In this document: one piece after another, positions 24,572-31,747 of the stretch | Numbering within the stretch: the first letter of the stretch is position 1 | Layout of the letters: every line of letters begins with the position of its first letter | From: CAXSDR01 sp964236445 | GTDB taxonomy: Bacteria; Actinomycetota; Actinomycetes; Motilibacterales; Motilibacteraceae | Assembly: GCA_964236445.1 (NCBI GenBank) | Contig: CAXSDR010000030.1 | Span: 1 to 34,624 of the forward strand | Direction: 5' to 3' | Length of the DNA: 34,624 nt | Notes under the pieces: model-generated | Databases searched by the model: none | What the model saw: only the letters and a program-made list of their open reading frames with translations | What the model was told of the DNA's origin: nothing | Made by a program: the position numbers and the translations under genes

Positions 24572-25200
24572 TTGATGTCCTCCCGTCTCGGGTTCGGGGC
24601 AGTAACCCGAACGCTGCGAGTGTGGACCCGACCACCGACAGTGCGTGGGTGGCGAGCACCGACCAGCCAGCGATGCAAGAGCATCACTGCCGTCTTGGAC
24701 TGGTCTATAGACCGGCTGCTGCCGAGGGGGTCCACGAAGCCGTGGATGCGGGTGCGCGACATGGGAGAAGCAAGTCCGGGATGCAGCCAGCTAACGTCGG
24801 GCTCGCGGGACTTGAGGCCCGGTTTCTCGGCACGCTGCACCCACGTGGCCGCAGGGGTGCCGCGGCCAGACTTTCCCGCGTGGCACTGGCCCGACTTCCT
24901 CGGCTGTCGACACCGACGACACCCCTTGACGACGCAGCCCCGGACGCCACGCACACCGGCCGCCGGCCGAGCACGCCCGCAGCGGTGGAATCAGGTCGGC
25001 CCACGTCCTGGGTCGACGCAGCAACGTGACCCACGGGTTCGGGCCAACATCCGTCCGGCGCGCATCATACGATCCGGCACGCCTGGGAATTCCTGCAAGC
25101 ACCTTGACGGCGGGTGGAGCCATGGCTAACGTCCCACTTCTCCGCCGCTCCTGCCTCCTCGGACGAACGGCCCTTCGACACACAGCGACCCGGAGTTCCG
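24572..25200. other. 629-base stretch without a recognised gene
   Basis: This is the divergent gap between the membrane-protein gene and the GH92 gene. Open frames on both strands here look like composition artefacts (Arg, Pro and Thr rich, no ribosome site, no family pattern). The right end holds a good promoter for the GH92 gene. A 10-bp palindrome AGCCATGGCT lies inside that promoter spacer. I see no RNA gene, and the remainder may be decayed sequence. Confidence 0.5.
25104..25132 (+). promoter_or_regulatory. Predicted promoter of the GH92 gene
   Basis: TTGACG (25104-25109) and TAACGT (25127-25132) are separated by exactly 17 bases, which puts transcription start near 25139, about 60 bases before ATG 25201. 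This also argues against the longer in-frame start at 25114. Confidence 0.5.
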
Positions 25201-28200
25201 ATGCCTCGTTCCCTGCTCCCTCGGCCAGCGATGACAACGTTGTCCCGATGGATCTCGAGCCGCCGGCGCCTCGGTGTTGTCGTGACGACGTGCCTGGTGG
25301 CAGCGACCACCGGCGTCACGCTGAGCACGTCCGCCGCGACCGCAGCGGTCGGTGACCCCGCGGCTCTGGTCAACCCGCTGCTTGGCACCACGAACGGCGG
25401 CAACACCTTTCCGGGAGCCGACGCGCCGTTCGGAATGGTGCAGTGGAGCCCGGACACCCCGTCACGTCCCGAGGGAGGCAACTACTCCTACGCTGACACC
25501 ACGATCACCGGATTCAGTCTCAACCACCTCTCCGGACCGGGCTGCAACGTCCTTGCCGACGTGCCGATCCTGCCCACGACCGGCGGGATCGACAGCAACG
25601 CGACGTCGTCGTTCTCCCACAGCGATGAGACCGCGAGCGCCGGGTCCTACGCCGTGAAGCTGGGCAACGGCGTACGCACCGAGTTGACGGCGACCTTGCG
25701 CACCGGGATGGCACGCTTCACGTTCCCGTCGACCAATCAGGCCAACCTGCTGTTCAAGCTGGGCTCGGCGGCCACCACCACGGACGCCATGAGCTTCACG
25801 AAGGTCAGCGACACCGAGGTCAAGGGCTGGATCCGATCCGGGCACTTCTGCGCCGACAGCCCGACCTACACGTTGCACTTCGACATGGTGTTCGACCGCG
25901 CGATGTCGGGCAACGGATCGATGTCGAACGGGAACTACGTGACGTTCGACGCGTCGAGCAACTCCGTGGTGCGGGCGAAGGTGGGCGTCTCCTATGTCTC
26001 CGACGACAACGCTGCCGCCAACCGCAACGCCGAGATCAGCGGCTGGGACTTCGACGCCACCCGCACCGCGACCCACAACGCGTGGAACGACATGCTCGGC
26101 CGCATCGCCATCACCGGCGGCACACACGACCAGCAGGTGGTGTTCTACACCGCGCTCTATCACTCGCTGCTGCATCCGAACGTCTTCAGCGACGCCAACG
26201 GTCAGTACACCGGATTCGACAACCAGGTGCACGCGGTCTCGGGATCGCAGAAGGTGCAGTACGCGACCTATTCGGGCTGGGACATCTATCGCACGCAGGC
26301 CCAGCTCGAGGCACTGGTCGCGCCGCAACAGGCCAGCGACAGCGCCCAAAGCCTCATCAACGACTATGCCCAGGGCGGCTTCCTGCCCAAGTGGCCGCTG
26401 AACCAGACCGACACCGACATGATGAACGGTGATCCGGCGCCGATCATCATCTCCGACTACACAGCGTTCGGTGCGACGAACTTCGACACGGCCGCAGCCA
26501 AGGCGGCGATGGTCAAGCAGGCCACCAGCACCAACAGGATCCGCAAGGGCCAGCACTACATCAGTGAACTCGGTTATCTGCCGTCCGACGGCGTCTACGA
26601 GCCGGGCTTCTACGGCTCGGTGGCGACCCAGCTGGAGTACGCCTCCTCGGACCTCGCGATCTCGGCGTACGCAGGACGTCTCGGCGACACGACGACGCAA
26701 AGCCAGTTCGCCAACCGCGCTCAGACCTGGCGCAACCTGTTCAACACCTCCAGCGGCTTCATGCAGCCGAAGCTCGCAGACGGAACCTGGCGGGCGAACT
26801 TCGACCCTGCCAGCTCTCAGGACATGGTCGAAGGGACGTCCTGGCAATACACCGGGATGGTGCCGTTCAACGTCCGTGGGCTCGCCGACGCCATGGGCGG
26901 CAACGCCAAGATGATTTCCTACCTCGACCACGTGCTGTCGGACTTCCATGGGGCGAGCAACAACTCCAGCACCGCGGACATGGGCAACGAGCCGTCGATG
27001 GAGTTGCCCTACGAATACGATTATGTCGGGCAACCGTGGCGCACCCAGCAGATCGTGCGCCAGGTGGAGGACCAGTTGTGGACCAACGATCCCGCCCACT
27101 GGGGCCTCGGCAACGAAGACCTCGGCACGATGAGCGCGTGGTATGTCTGGTCGGCCATGGGGATCTATCCGATGACGCCGGGCACCGCTGACCTCGCGTT
27201 GAGCAGCCCGCTGTTCACGAATGTGAGCGTCTCGCTCGGCAACGGGTCGACGATGACCATCAATGCACCACAAGCCGCCGACAACGCGCCTTACGTGCAA
27301 TCGGCGAGCTTGAACGGGTCATCCTGGAACAAGGCCTATCTTCCCGCGTCGTTCCCCATCAGCGGTGGAACGCTGAACCTGACGCTCGGCACGAGCGCCA
27401 ACACCGGTTGGGCGACGGATGCGGCGGCCGCACCCCCGTCGTACGCGGGTGACGGCGGCGCGTTTCCCCCGATGGCAGGCACCACGACGGCGCCGATCGT
27501 GTCAGCGATTCCCGGCAAGTGCGTGGATGTCGACCATGCCAGCAGCGCCGACGGCACCAAGGTGCAGGTGTGGTCCTGCAACGGTTCCCCCGCCCAGACC
27601 TGGACGGCTCCTGGCGACGGATCCCTGCGTGCACTCGGCAAGTGTCTCGACGTCATCGACTCCGGCACCGGCAATGGCAGCAAGCTGCAGCTATGGACGT
27701 GCAATGGCGGCGCACCTCAGCAGTGGACCTACTCCGTCGCGACCGGAGCTCTGCGCAACCCGGCTTCGGGCCGGTGCCTCGATGACCCCAACAGCAGCAC
27801 GGTCGACGGGACGCAGTGGCAGATCTGGGACTGCAACGGCAGCAACGCACAACGATTCACGGCACCAACCGCGTCAACAGCATCGACGGGATCGACCAGC
27901 ACTTCGACGACACGCACCGGCGCCGTGATCTCCGTGCTGGGAGGCAAGTGCCTCGACGATACGGACGCCAGCACCAGCAACGGCAGCCTCATCCAGATCT
28001 GGGACTGCAACGGCGGAAATCCGCAGAAGGTCACCGTCGGAACTGACGGGACGCTGCGGATCGTCGGCAAGTGCGTCGAGGCATCGGGTGGACTCACGGC
28101 TGATTTCACCCCGGTCGACCTGTACGACTGCAACGGTTCGGGTGCCCAGCAGTGGACCTACAACACGGCGACGCAGGCATTGGTCAATCCGCAGTCGGGT

Positions 28201-28302
28201 CGGTGCATCGACGTGCCGAATTCCGACAACAGCAACGGCGTGAAGTTGGACATCTTCGACTGCAACGGCACGAGCGCCCAGCGCTGGACATTGCCTAGCT
28301 AA
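25201..28302 (+). CDS. Secreted GH92 alpha-mannosidase with two ricin-type lectin domains
   Basis: A calcium-dependent exo-alpha-mannosidase by family, acting outside the cell on mannan or N-glycan-like material. ATG 25201 has GGAG six bases upstream, giving 1033 residues. A signal peptide is visible (RRR, then LGVVVTTCLVAATTGV and SAATAA before VGDP). The GH92 body runs to about residue 740 and includes VNPLLGTTNGGNTFPGADAPFG, FLPKWPLNQTDTDMM, GNEPSMELPYEYDY (about 595) with a conserved Glu, and GNEDLGTMSAWYVWSAMG. Two beta-trefoil lectin modules follow (about 766-888 and 907-1033) with repeated GKCLD and QxW-type motifs, joined by a Ser/Thr-rich linker at about 889-906. The linkage specificity cannot be read from sequence. 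Confidence 0.94.
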   Translation: MPRSLLPRPAMTTLSRWISSRRRLGVVVTTCLVAATTGVTLSTSAATAAVGDPAALVNPLLGTTNGGNTFPGADAPFGMVQWSPDTPSRPEGGNYSYADTTITGFSLNHLSGPGCNVLADVPILPTTGGIDSNATSSFSHSDETASAGSYAVKLGNGVRTELTATLRTGMARFTFPSTNQANLLFKLGSAATTTDAMSFTKVSDTEVKGWIRSGHFCADSPTYTLHFDMVFDRAMSGNGSMSNGNYVTFDASSNSVVRAKVGVSYVSDDNAAANRNAEISGWDFDATRTATHNAWNDMLGRIAITGGTHDQQVVFYTALYHSLLHPNVFSDANGQYTGFDNQVHAVSGSQKVQYATYSGWDIYRTQAQLEALVAPQQASDSAQSLINDYAQGGFLPKWPLNQTDTDMMNGDPAPIIISDYTAFGATNFDTAAAKAAMVKQATSTNRIRKGQHYISELGYLPSDGVYEPGFYGSVATQLEYASSDLAISAYAGRLGDTTTQSQFANRAQTWRNLFNTSSGFMQPKLADGTWRANFDPASSQDMVEGTSWQYTGMVPFNVRGLADAMGGNAKMISYLDHVLSDFHGASNNSSTADMGNEPSMELPYEYDYVGQPWRTQQIVRQVEDQLWTNDPAHWGLGNEDLGTMSAWYVWSAMGIYPMTPGTADLALSSPLFTNVSVSLGNGSTMTINAPQAADNAPYVQSASLNGSSWNKAYLPASFPISGGTLNLTLGTSANTGWATDAAAAPPSYAGDGGAFPPMAGTTTAPIVSAIPGKCVDVDHASSADGTKVQVWSCNGSPAQTWTAPGDGSLRALGKCLDVIDSGTGNGSKLQLWTCNGGAPQQWTYSVATGALRNPASGRCLDDPNSSTVDGTQWQIWDCNGSNAQRFTAPTASTASTGSTSTSTTRTGAVISVLGGKCLDDTDASTSNGSLIQIWDCNGGNPQKVTVGTDGTLRIVGKCVEASGGLTADFTPVDLYDCNGSGAQQWTYNTATQALVNPQSGRCIDVPNSDNSNGVKLDIFDCNGTSAQRWTLPS

Positions 28303-28328
28303 GCTAAGGGTCAGGATCGCGCCGACAC

Positions 28329-28802
28329 CTACCGTCCGTCGAACTCCTGGCGCACGCTCGCCGCGACACGGCTGAGCGCGGCGCCGAGGTGGCGCTGTTG
28401 GGCGGCGCTGAGGGGATCGAACACGAGTCGCTTGACCTGCGCCACGTGCTCCGGTGCGCTCGCGACGACCTTTTGCCGTCCAGCCTCCGTCAGGGTGGCA
28501 AGCGTGTATCGACCGTCGGTACGGTCGGGTCGACGGGCAACCCAGTCGCGGGCCTCAAAACGATCCATCACCTTCGAGAGGCGCGGCTGGGTGCTATCAC
28601 AGGTCCGACTCAGATCGCTGAGTCGCATCGTCCCCCCGTCCGACATGGACAGCCGGGCCAGAACGCTGTATTCGAAGTTGGAGATGCCTGCGTCTTCCTG
28701 CAACTGACGGTCGAGGACCATGGGAAGCGCGATGACCACGGTGAGCAGAGCCTGCCACAGGTCCTGCTGGTCGTCGTCGAGCCAGGAGAACGGCGCGTTC
28801 AT
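28329..28802 (-). CDS. MarR-family transcriptional regulator
   Basis: A 157-residue winged-helix regulator. MRLSDLSRTCDSTQPRLSK is the recognition helix region, MDRFEARDWVARRPDRTDGR is the wing with its conserved D-R-T-D-x-R, and flanking helices form the dimer interface. It starts at ATG 28802, or ATG 28814 four codons earlier (MLGHMNAPF). Neither has a strong ribosome site. The longer open frame to 29216 runs into the neighbouring oxidoreductase gene. It follows two oxidoreductase-type genes on the same strand, and MarR proteins often sense phenolics or oxidants, so it may control those genes. It is convergent with GH92, 26 bases apart. Confidence 0.9.
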   Translation of the reverse strand: MNAPFSWLDDDQQDLWQALLTVVIALPMVLDRQLQEDAGISNFEYSVLARLSMSDGGTMRLSDLSRTCDSTQPRLSKVMDRFEARDWVARRPDRTDGRYTLATLTEAGRQKVVASAPEHVAQVKRLVFDPLSAAQQRHLGAALSRVAASVRQEFDGR

Positions 28803-28915
28803 GTGGCCCAACATACTTGCGCGTCGCCGGTGCTCCTTTGCTGCATGGCTTGTCCGCCCTTCTCGCCTCGAACCTCGGAGCGTGGGTTCTCGCGCCGCGA
28901 GATCCGTCGTAGTGA

Positions 28916-28950
28916 CGAAGCGCCGCCTGCCGACGGCAGGCGGCGCTTCG
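28916..28950 (-). terminator. Strong hairpin terminator after the MDR oxidoreductase
   Basis: A perfect 16-bp stem (28916-28931 with 28935-28950) closes a 3-base GAC loop, 28 bases beyond the oxidoreductase stop. There is no T-run, as often in actinobacteria. It separates the oxidoreductase transcript from the MarR gene. Confidence 0.8.
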
Positions 28951-28977
28951 GAGCCCGTACAGCGGGCAGTGTGGTGA

Positions 28978-29913
28978 TCAGGGTGCGACGAGCACGGTCT
29001 TGCCGGGAAGTCGCCCGGCGCCGGCGTTCTCGTGCACCTCTCGCAGTTCGACGATCGGGCGGCGGTCGGCCACGTGCAGCCGCAGTCGGCCGGCATCCAC
29101 CTTGGCGACCAGGTCACGCAGCTGGGCGGCGTCGCTGCGCACCCACAGACTGGCCGAGCGCACCGAGCGAGCGGAATCCTCGGGTATCGGGCCGGCTGTG
29201 CTGGCGGCGATCCCACCGTCGGCGACGAACCGGGACAGCGCCACCGCGTCGTCCGGAGTGACGCGTACCAGGTTCAGCACCACCTCGAACGGACCGCCGA
29301 CGGCGTCCGGACCTGCGGCGAGATCCAGGCGGCCGACGATCCGGTGCGCGCCATAACCCTCGAGGCGGTCCGCATGTTGCGGGTCATCCGCGGCAGTCAC
29401 CTGCGCCCCGGCATCAGCGGCGAGCTGGACCGCGAGGCTGCCCACTGCGCCTCCCGCCCCATTGACCAGGACGGTCTGACCCGGCTTCAGCTCTGCGAGC
29501 TCGAACAGCGCCTGCCAGGCCGCCAAGCCGCTCAGTGGTAGCGCCGCGGCATCGGTCAACTCGGTCGTTCGGGGCGCCGCGACCACGGCGTCGGCCGGGG
29601 CGAGCACGTACTCGGCGGCCGCGCCGCCGGCGTCGAGGGGCAGCATCGCCACCACTCGGTCGCCGACCGCCACACCCGTGACCCCCACGCCGAGCTCGGC
29701 GACAGTGCCTGCGAGGTCGATCCCGGGCACGAACGGGAGAGTGATCGGAATCATCTCGGCCAGGACCCCTGCACGAATGTGGTCGTCGACGGGGTTGAAG
29801 GACGTGGCCGCGGCTCGCACCAGCACCTGCCCGGCGCCGGGGACCGGGCGTTCGACCTCTTCGTAGCGCAGGACCTCACTGCTGCCGAACTCGTGGAAAC
29901 GCACTGCCTTCAT
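28978..29913 (-). CDS. NADPH-dependent quinone-oxidoreductase-like protein (MDR family)
   Basis: A 311-residue medium-chain dehydrogenase/reductase without the structural or catalytic zinc cysteines, so of the quinone oxidoreductase type. It has MKAVRFHEFGSSEVL at the start, the GroES-like VLVRAAATSFNPVDD and FVPGIDLAGTVAELG, and the nucleotide loop NGAGGAVGSLAVQLA at about residues 151-165. AAGGAGAA lies just before the ATG. It probably reduces quinones or enones with NADPH. The gene follows the extradiol dioxygenase by 103 bases on the same strand and has its own ribosome site, so the two may be cotranscribed. Confidence 0.92.
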   Translation of the reverse strand: MKAVRFHEFGSSEVLRYEEVERPVPGAGQVLVRAAATSFNPVDDHIRAGVLAEMIPITLPFVPGIDLAGTVAELGVGVTGVAVGDRVVAMLPLDAGGAAAEYVLAPADAVVAAPRTTELTDAAALPLSGLAAWQALFELAELKPGQTVLVNGAGGAVGSLAVQLAADAGAQVTAADDPQHADRLEGYGAHRIVGRLDLAAGPDAVGGPFEVVLNLVRVTPDDAVALSRFVADGGIAASTAGPIPEDSARSVRSASLWVRSDAAQLRDLVAKVDAGRLRLHVADRRPIVELREVHENAGAGRLPGKTVLVAP

Positions 29914-30016
29914 GGGTTTTCTCCTTCTGATATTTGCGGTTGATGTTGTGGCAGAGGCGTGCTCGCCGTCCGCTTCCGCCGATCGAGGTTCCTCTTCACC
30001 CCGCCGAGGCGGACCC

Positions 30017-30916
30017 TCAGCTCATCTGCAGCGACCGGATCGAGTTGCCCATCACCATCCGGTCGAGTGCACTCACGGCACTTCCGCGATCCGAGGCGGC
30101 GCCGACCGTGGCCAGCAGCGGCACGTAGTGGTCCGCCGTCGGATGGGCGACCGCGGCACCGGGCGCCTTGCTGCGGTAGTCGGCGAGGGCGTCGACGTCG
30201 GCTCGTGCGAGAGCGTCGGTTGCCCACTCGTCGAATGCCTCGGTCTCAGCGACAAGTGCCGGTTGGCGGAAGACAGCGAAGCTGTGCGTCATGAAGCCGG
30301 AGCCGAGCACCAGGATTCCTTCCTCGCGCAGGGGCTGCAGGCGTGCCCCCAGCTCGAGCAGGGCACGCGGGTCAAGGCTTGGCATCGAGAGCTGCACGAC
30401 GGGGACGTCGGCGGCCGGGTACATCGCCATGAGCGGGATGAACGCGCCGTGGTCGAGACCGCGGTCGGTGAACTCGTGCACCGTCGTCGTACGACTGAAC
30501 AACCCCTTGAGCCGGCGGCTCAGCTCGGTGGCGTCCGGGGTCGCGTAGGGGAGCGTCTTGAATCGGGGGTGGAAGCCGCTGAAGTCGTAAAAGAGCGGGG
30601 TGCCGGCAGCTGTTCCGGAGATCGCGGCCGGCGCTTGCTCCCAGTGCGCCGAGATGACCACGACGGCCCTGGGTCTGGGAAAGGACTGGGACCAGTTGAA
30701 CAGGTCGCCGAGCCACTGCGGATCGTCGAGGGTGAACGGGGCTCCGTGGCTGACGAAGAGGCTGGGCAGCGGCCCGGCGGCAGGAGTCCACGCGGGTTGC
30801 GCGCGTGCCAGCGGCAGCACCCGGGCAAGGTGGTCGTCATACGCCCCTGCTGGTCGATCGGACCGGACAACGGGAGTCAAGCTGCTCGCGGTGGTCGCCG
30901 ATGTCGATGTCTTCAC
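30017..30916 (-). CDS. Class III extradiol dioxygenase (DODA/YgiD type)
   Basis: A 299-residue LigB-fold enzyme that opens catechol-type rings such as DOPA next to the diol, in the cytosol. VSHGAPF (H57), ISAHWE (H91), GLDHGAF (H156), GSGFMTH (H211) and AHPTADHYVPLL (H263) match the histidine motifs of DODA/YgiD, so a metal-binding core is present. The physiological substrate is unknown. The N-terminal 45 residues before LPSLFVSHG are longer than in E. coli YgiD, so the GTG 30916 start may be too far upstream, but I see no better start. The promoter region holds two palindromes. Confidence 0.88.
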   Translation of the reverse strand: MKTSTSATTASSLTPVVRSDRPAGAYDDHLARVLPLARAQPAWTPAAGPLPSLFVSHGAPFTLDDPQWLGDLFNWSQSFPRPRAVVVISAHWEQAPAAISGTAAGTPLFYDFSGFHPRFKTLPYATPDATELSRRLKGLFSRTTTVHEFTDRGLDHGAFIPLMAMYPAADVPVVQLSMPSLDPRALLELGARLQPLREEGILVLGSGFMTHSFAVFRQPALVAETEAFDEWATDALARADVDALADYRSKAPGAAVAHPTADHYVPLLATVGAASDRGSAVSALDRMVMGNSIRSLQMS

Positions 30917-30946
30917 GGTTGATCACGTCGCTTCTCTGATCGTCCT

Positions 30947-30996
30947 ACTTGCCCCGGCAAGTCTCAATGTAGCCCATGGCGGTTGCCTAGGCAAGT
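30947..30996. promoter_or_regulatory. Two operator palindromes bracketing the dioxygenase promoter
   Basis: ACTTGCCCCGGCAAGT (30947-30962) and GGTTGCCTAGGCAAGT (30981-30996) share TTGCC-N2-GGCAA cores with centres 34 bp apart. On the minus strand, TTGCCT (30994-30989) is a -35 candidate and TACATT (30971-30966) a -10, with exactly 17 bases between them. One palindrome covers the -35 and the other the expected transcript start near 30959, the layout of a repressed promoter. The cognate regulator could be the MarR or the upstream TetR protein. Confidence 0.65.
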
Positions 30997-31622
30997 GAAC
31001 GCTCGCTACCGGCACCGCCTCTCCCGAGCGGCACGGTGAGCTGCGCCGCGACGTGCGCGCCGATGATGCCCGCCATGTCGGTCGCGCCGCCGTCGTGCAG
31101 CCACTGCACCTGCAACCCGTCCATGAGGGCGACCAGCTGTGGGCCGGCGACATCGGGGTCGATGTCCTCGCGCAGCTCGCTTCGCGCCTGCAGCTCGACA
31201 TAGGCACGTGTCGCGCTGGAGACCGCGTTCTTGTATCGCTGCGCGAAATAAGCGTGGGCTGGGTGCTCGGCCGCTGTCGCCTCCGCGGAAAGGACGACGA
31301 AGAGCTCGACGATGCCTCGCCGGCTCGCATTGAGCGCGACGAGTCCGATCAACCGGCTCAGCGTCCCGGCGCCCGTCGTCGTCTGCGGTGACAGCCACGC
31401 ATCGTCCACGGCGTCACGCTGCTCGAGCACGGCGAGCAGCAGAGCGGCCTTGGTGGGGAAGTGATAGATGAGGCCGGGGTGGGAGATGCCACATCGTGAC
31501 GCCAGCTCGCGCAGCGAGGCACCTCGGTAGCCGGACTCGCCGAAGACGCCCAGGGCGCGCTCGATGATCTCCTGTCGAGTCGCTCGTCCCCTGGCATAGC
31601 CGCGTGGGACCTCGGTCGTCAC
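30987..31622 (-). CDS. TetR-family transcriptional regulator
   Basis: A 211-residue regulator. The helix-turn-helix is ASLRELASRCGISHPGLIYHFPTK at about residues 37-60, followed by a helical ligand-binding domain. GTG 31622 is chosen because AAGGGG lies five bases upstream. The longer frame to 31781 would cross the divergent promoter. The stop codon falls inside the upstream palindrome of the dioxygenase promoter. The gene is divergent from the GH3 glycosidase, with one palindrome between them, so control of that enzyme is the simplest reading. Confidence 0.9.
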   Translation of the reverse strand: MTTEVPRGYARGRATRQEIIERALGVFGESGYRGASLRELASRCGISHPGLIYHFPTKAALLLAVLEQRDAVDDAWLSPQTTTGAGTLSRLIGLVALNASRRGIVELFVVLSAEATAAEHPAHAYFAQRYKNAVSSATRAYVELQARSELREDIDPDVAGPQLVALMDGLQVQWLHDGGATDMAGIIGAHVAAQLTVPLGRGGAGSERSLA

Positions 31623-31680
31623 CGTCACCCCTTGCGTCGCGAGACGGACGTTCCCGGCCACCGTCTCACGCTCGCGCAAT

Positions 31681-31698
31681 ACTGACCAGCCGGTCAGT
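31681..31698. promoter_or_regulatory. TetR-type operator between tetR and GH3
   Basis: ACTGACC and GGTCAGT form perfect 7-bp arms around AGCC (18 bp in total). For the GH3 gene the site overlaps a -35-like CTGACC (31682-31687), with TACGGT (31706-31711) as -10 at 18 bases. Binding would block GH3 transcription. Assignment to the adjacent TetR protein is inference from position. Confidence 0.7.
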
Positions 31699-31747
31699 TT
31701 TGGGCTACGGTGGCGGGAATCGCACCCCCGAGCCGGATGGACGACGC

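Noticed and set aside
24550..24954. Minus-strand 134-codon frame upstream of the membrane protein
   Set aside because: No ribosome site, no family pattern, and it overlaps the secure start of the membrane-protein gene.
25114..25200. Longer GH92 start at 25114
   Set aside because: It lies upstream of the predicted transcript start and would put 29 or more unrelated residues before the signal peptide.
25462..27300. Minus-strand 612-codon frame opposite GH92
   Set aside because: Antisense shadow. The plus strand has the signal peptide and GH92 motifs.
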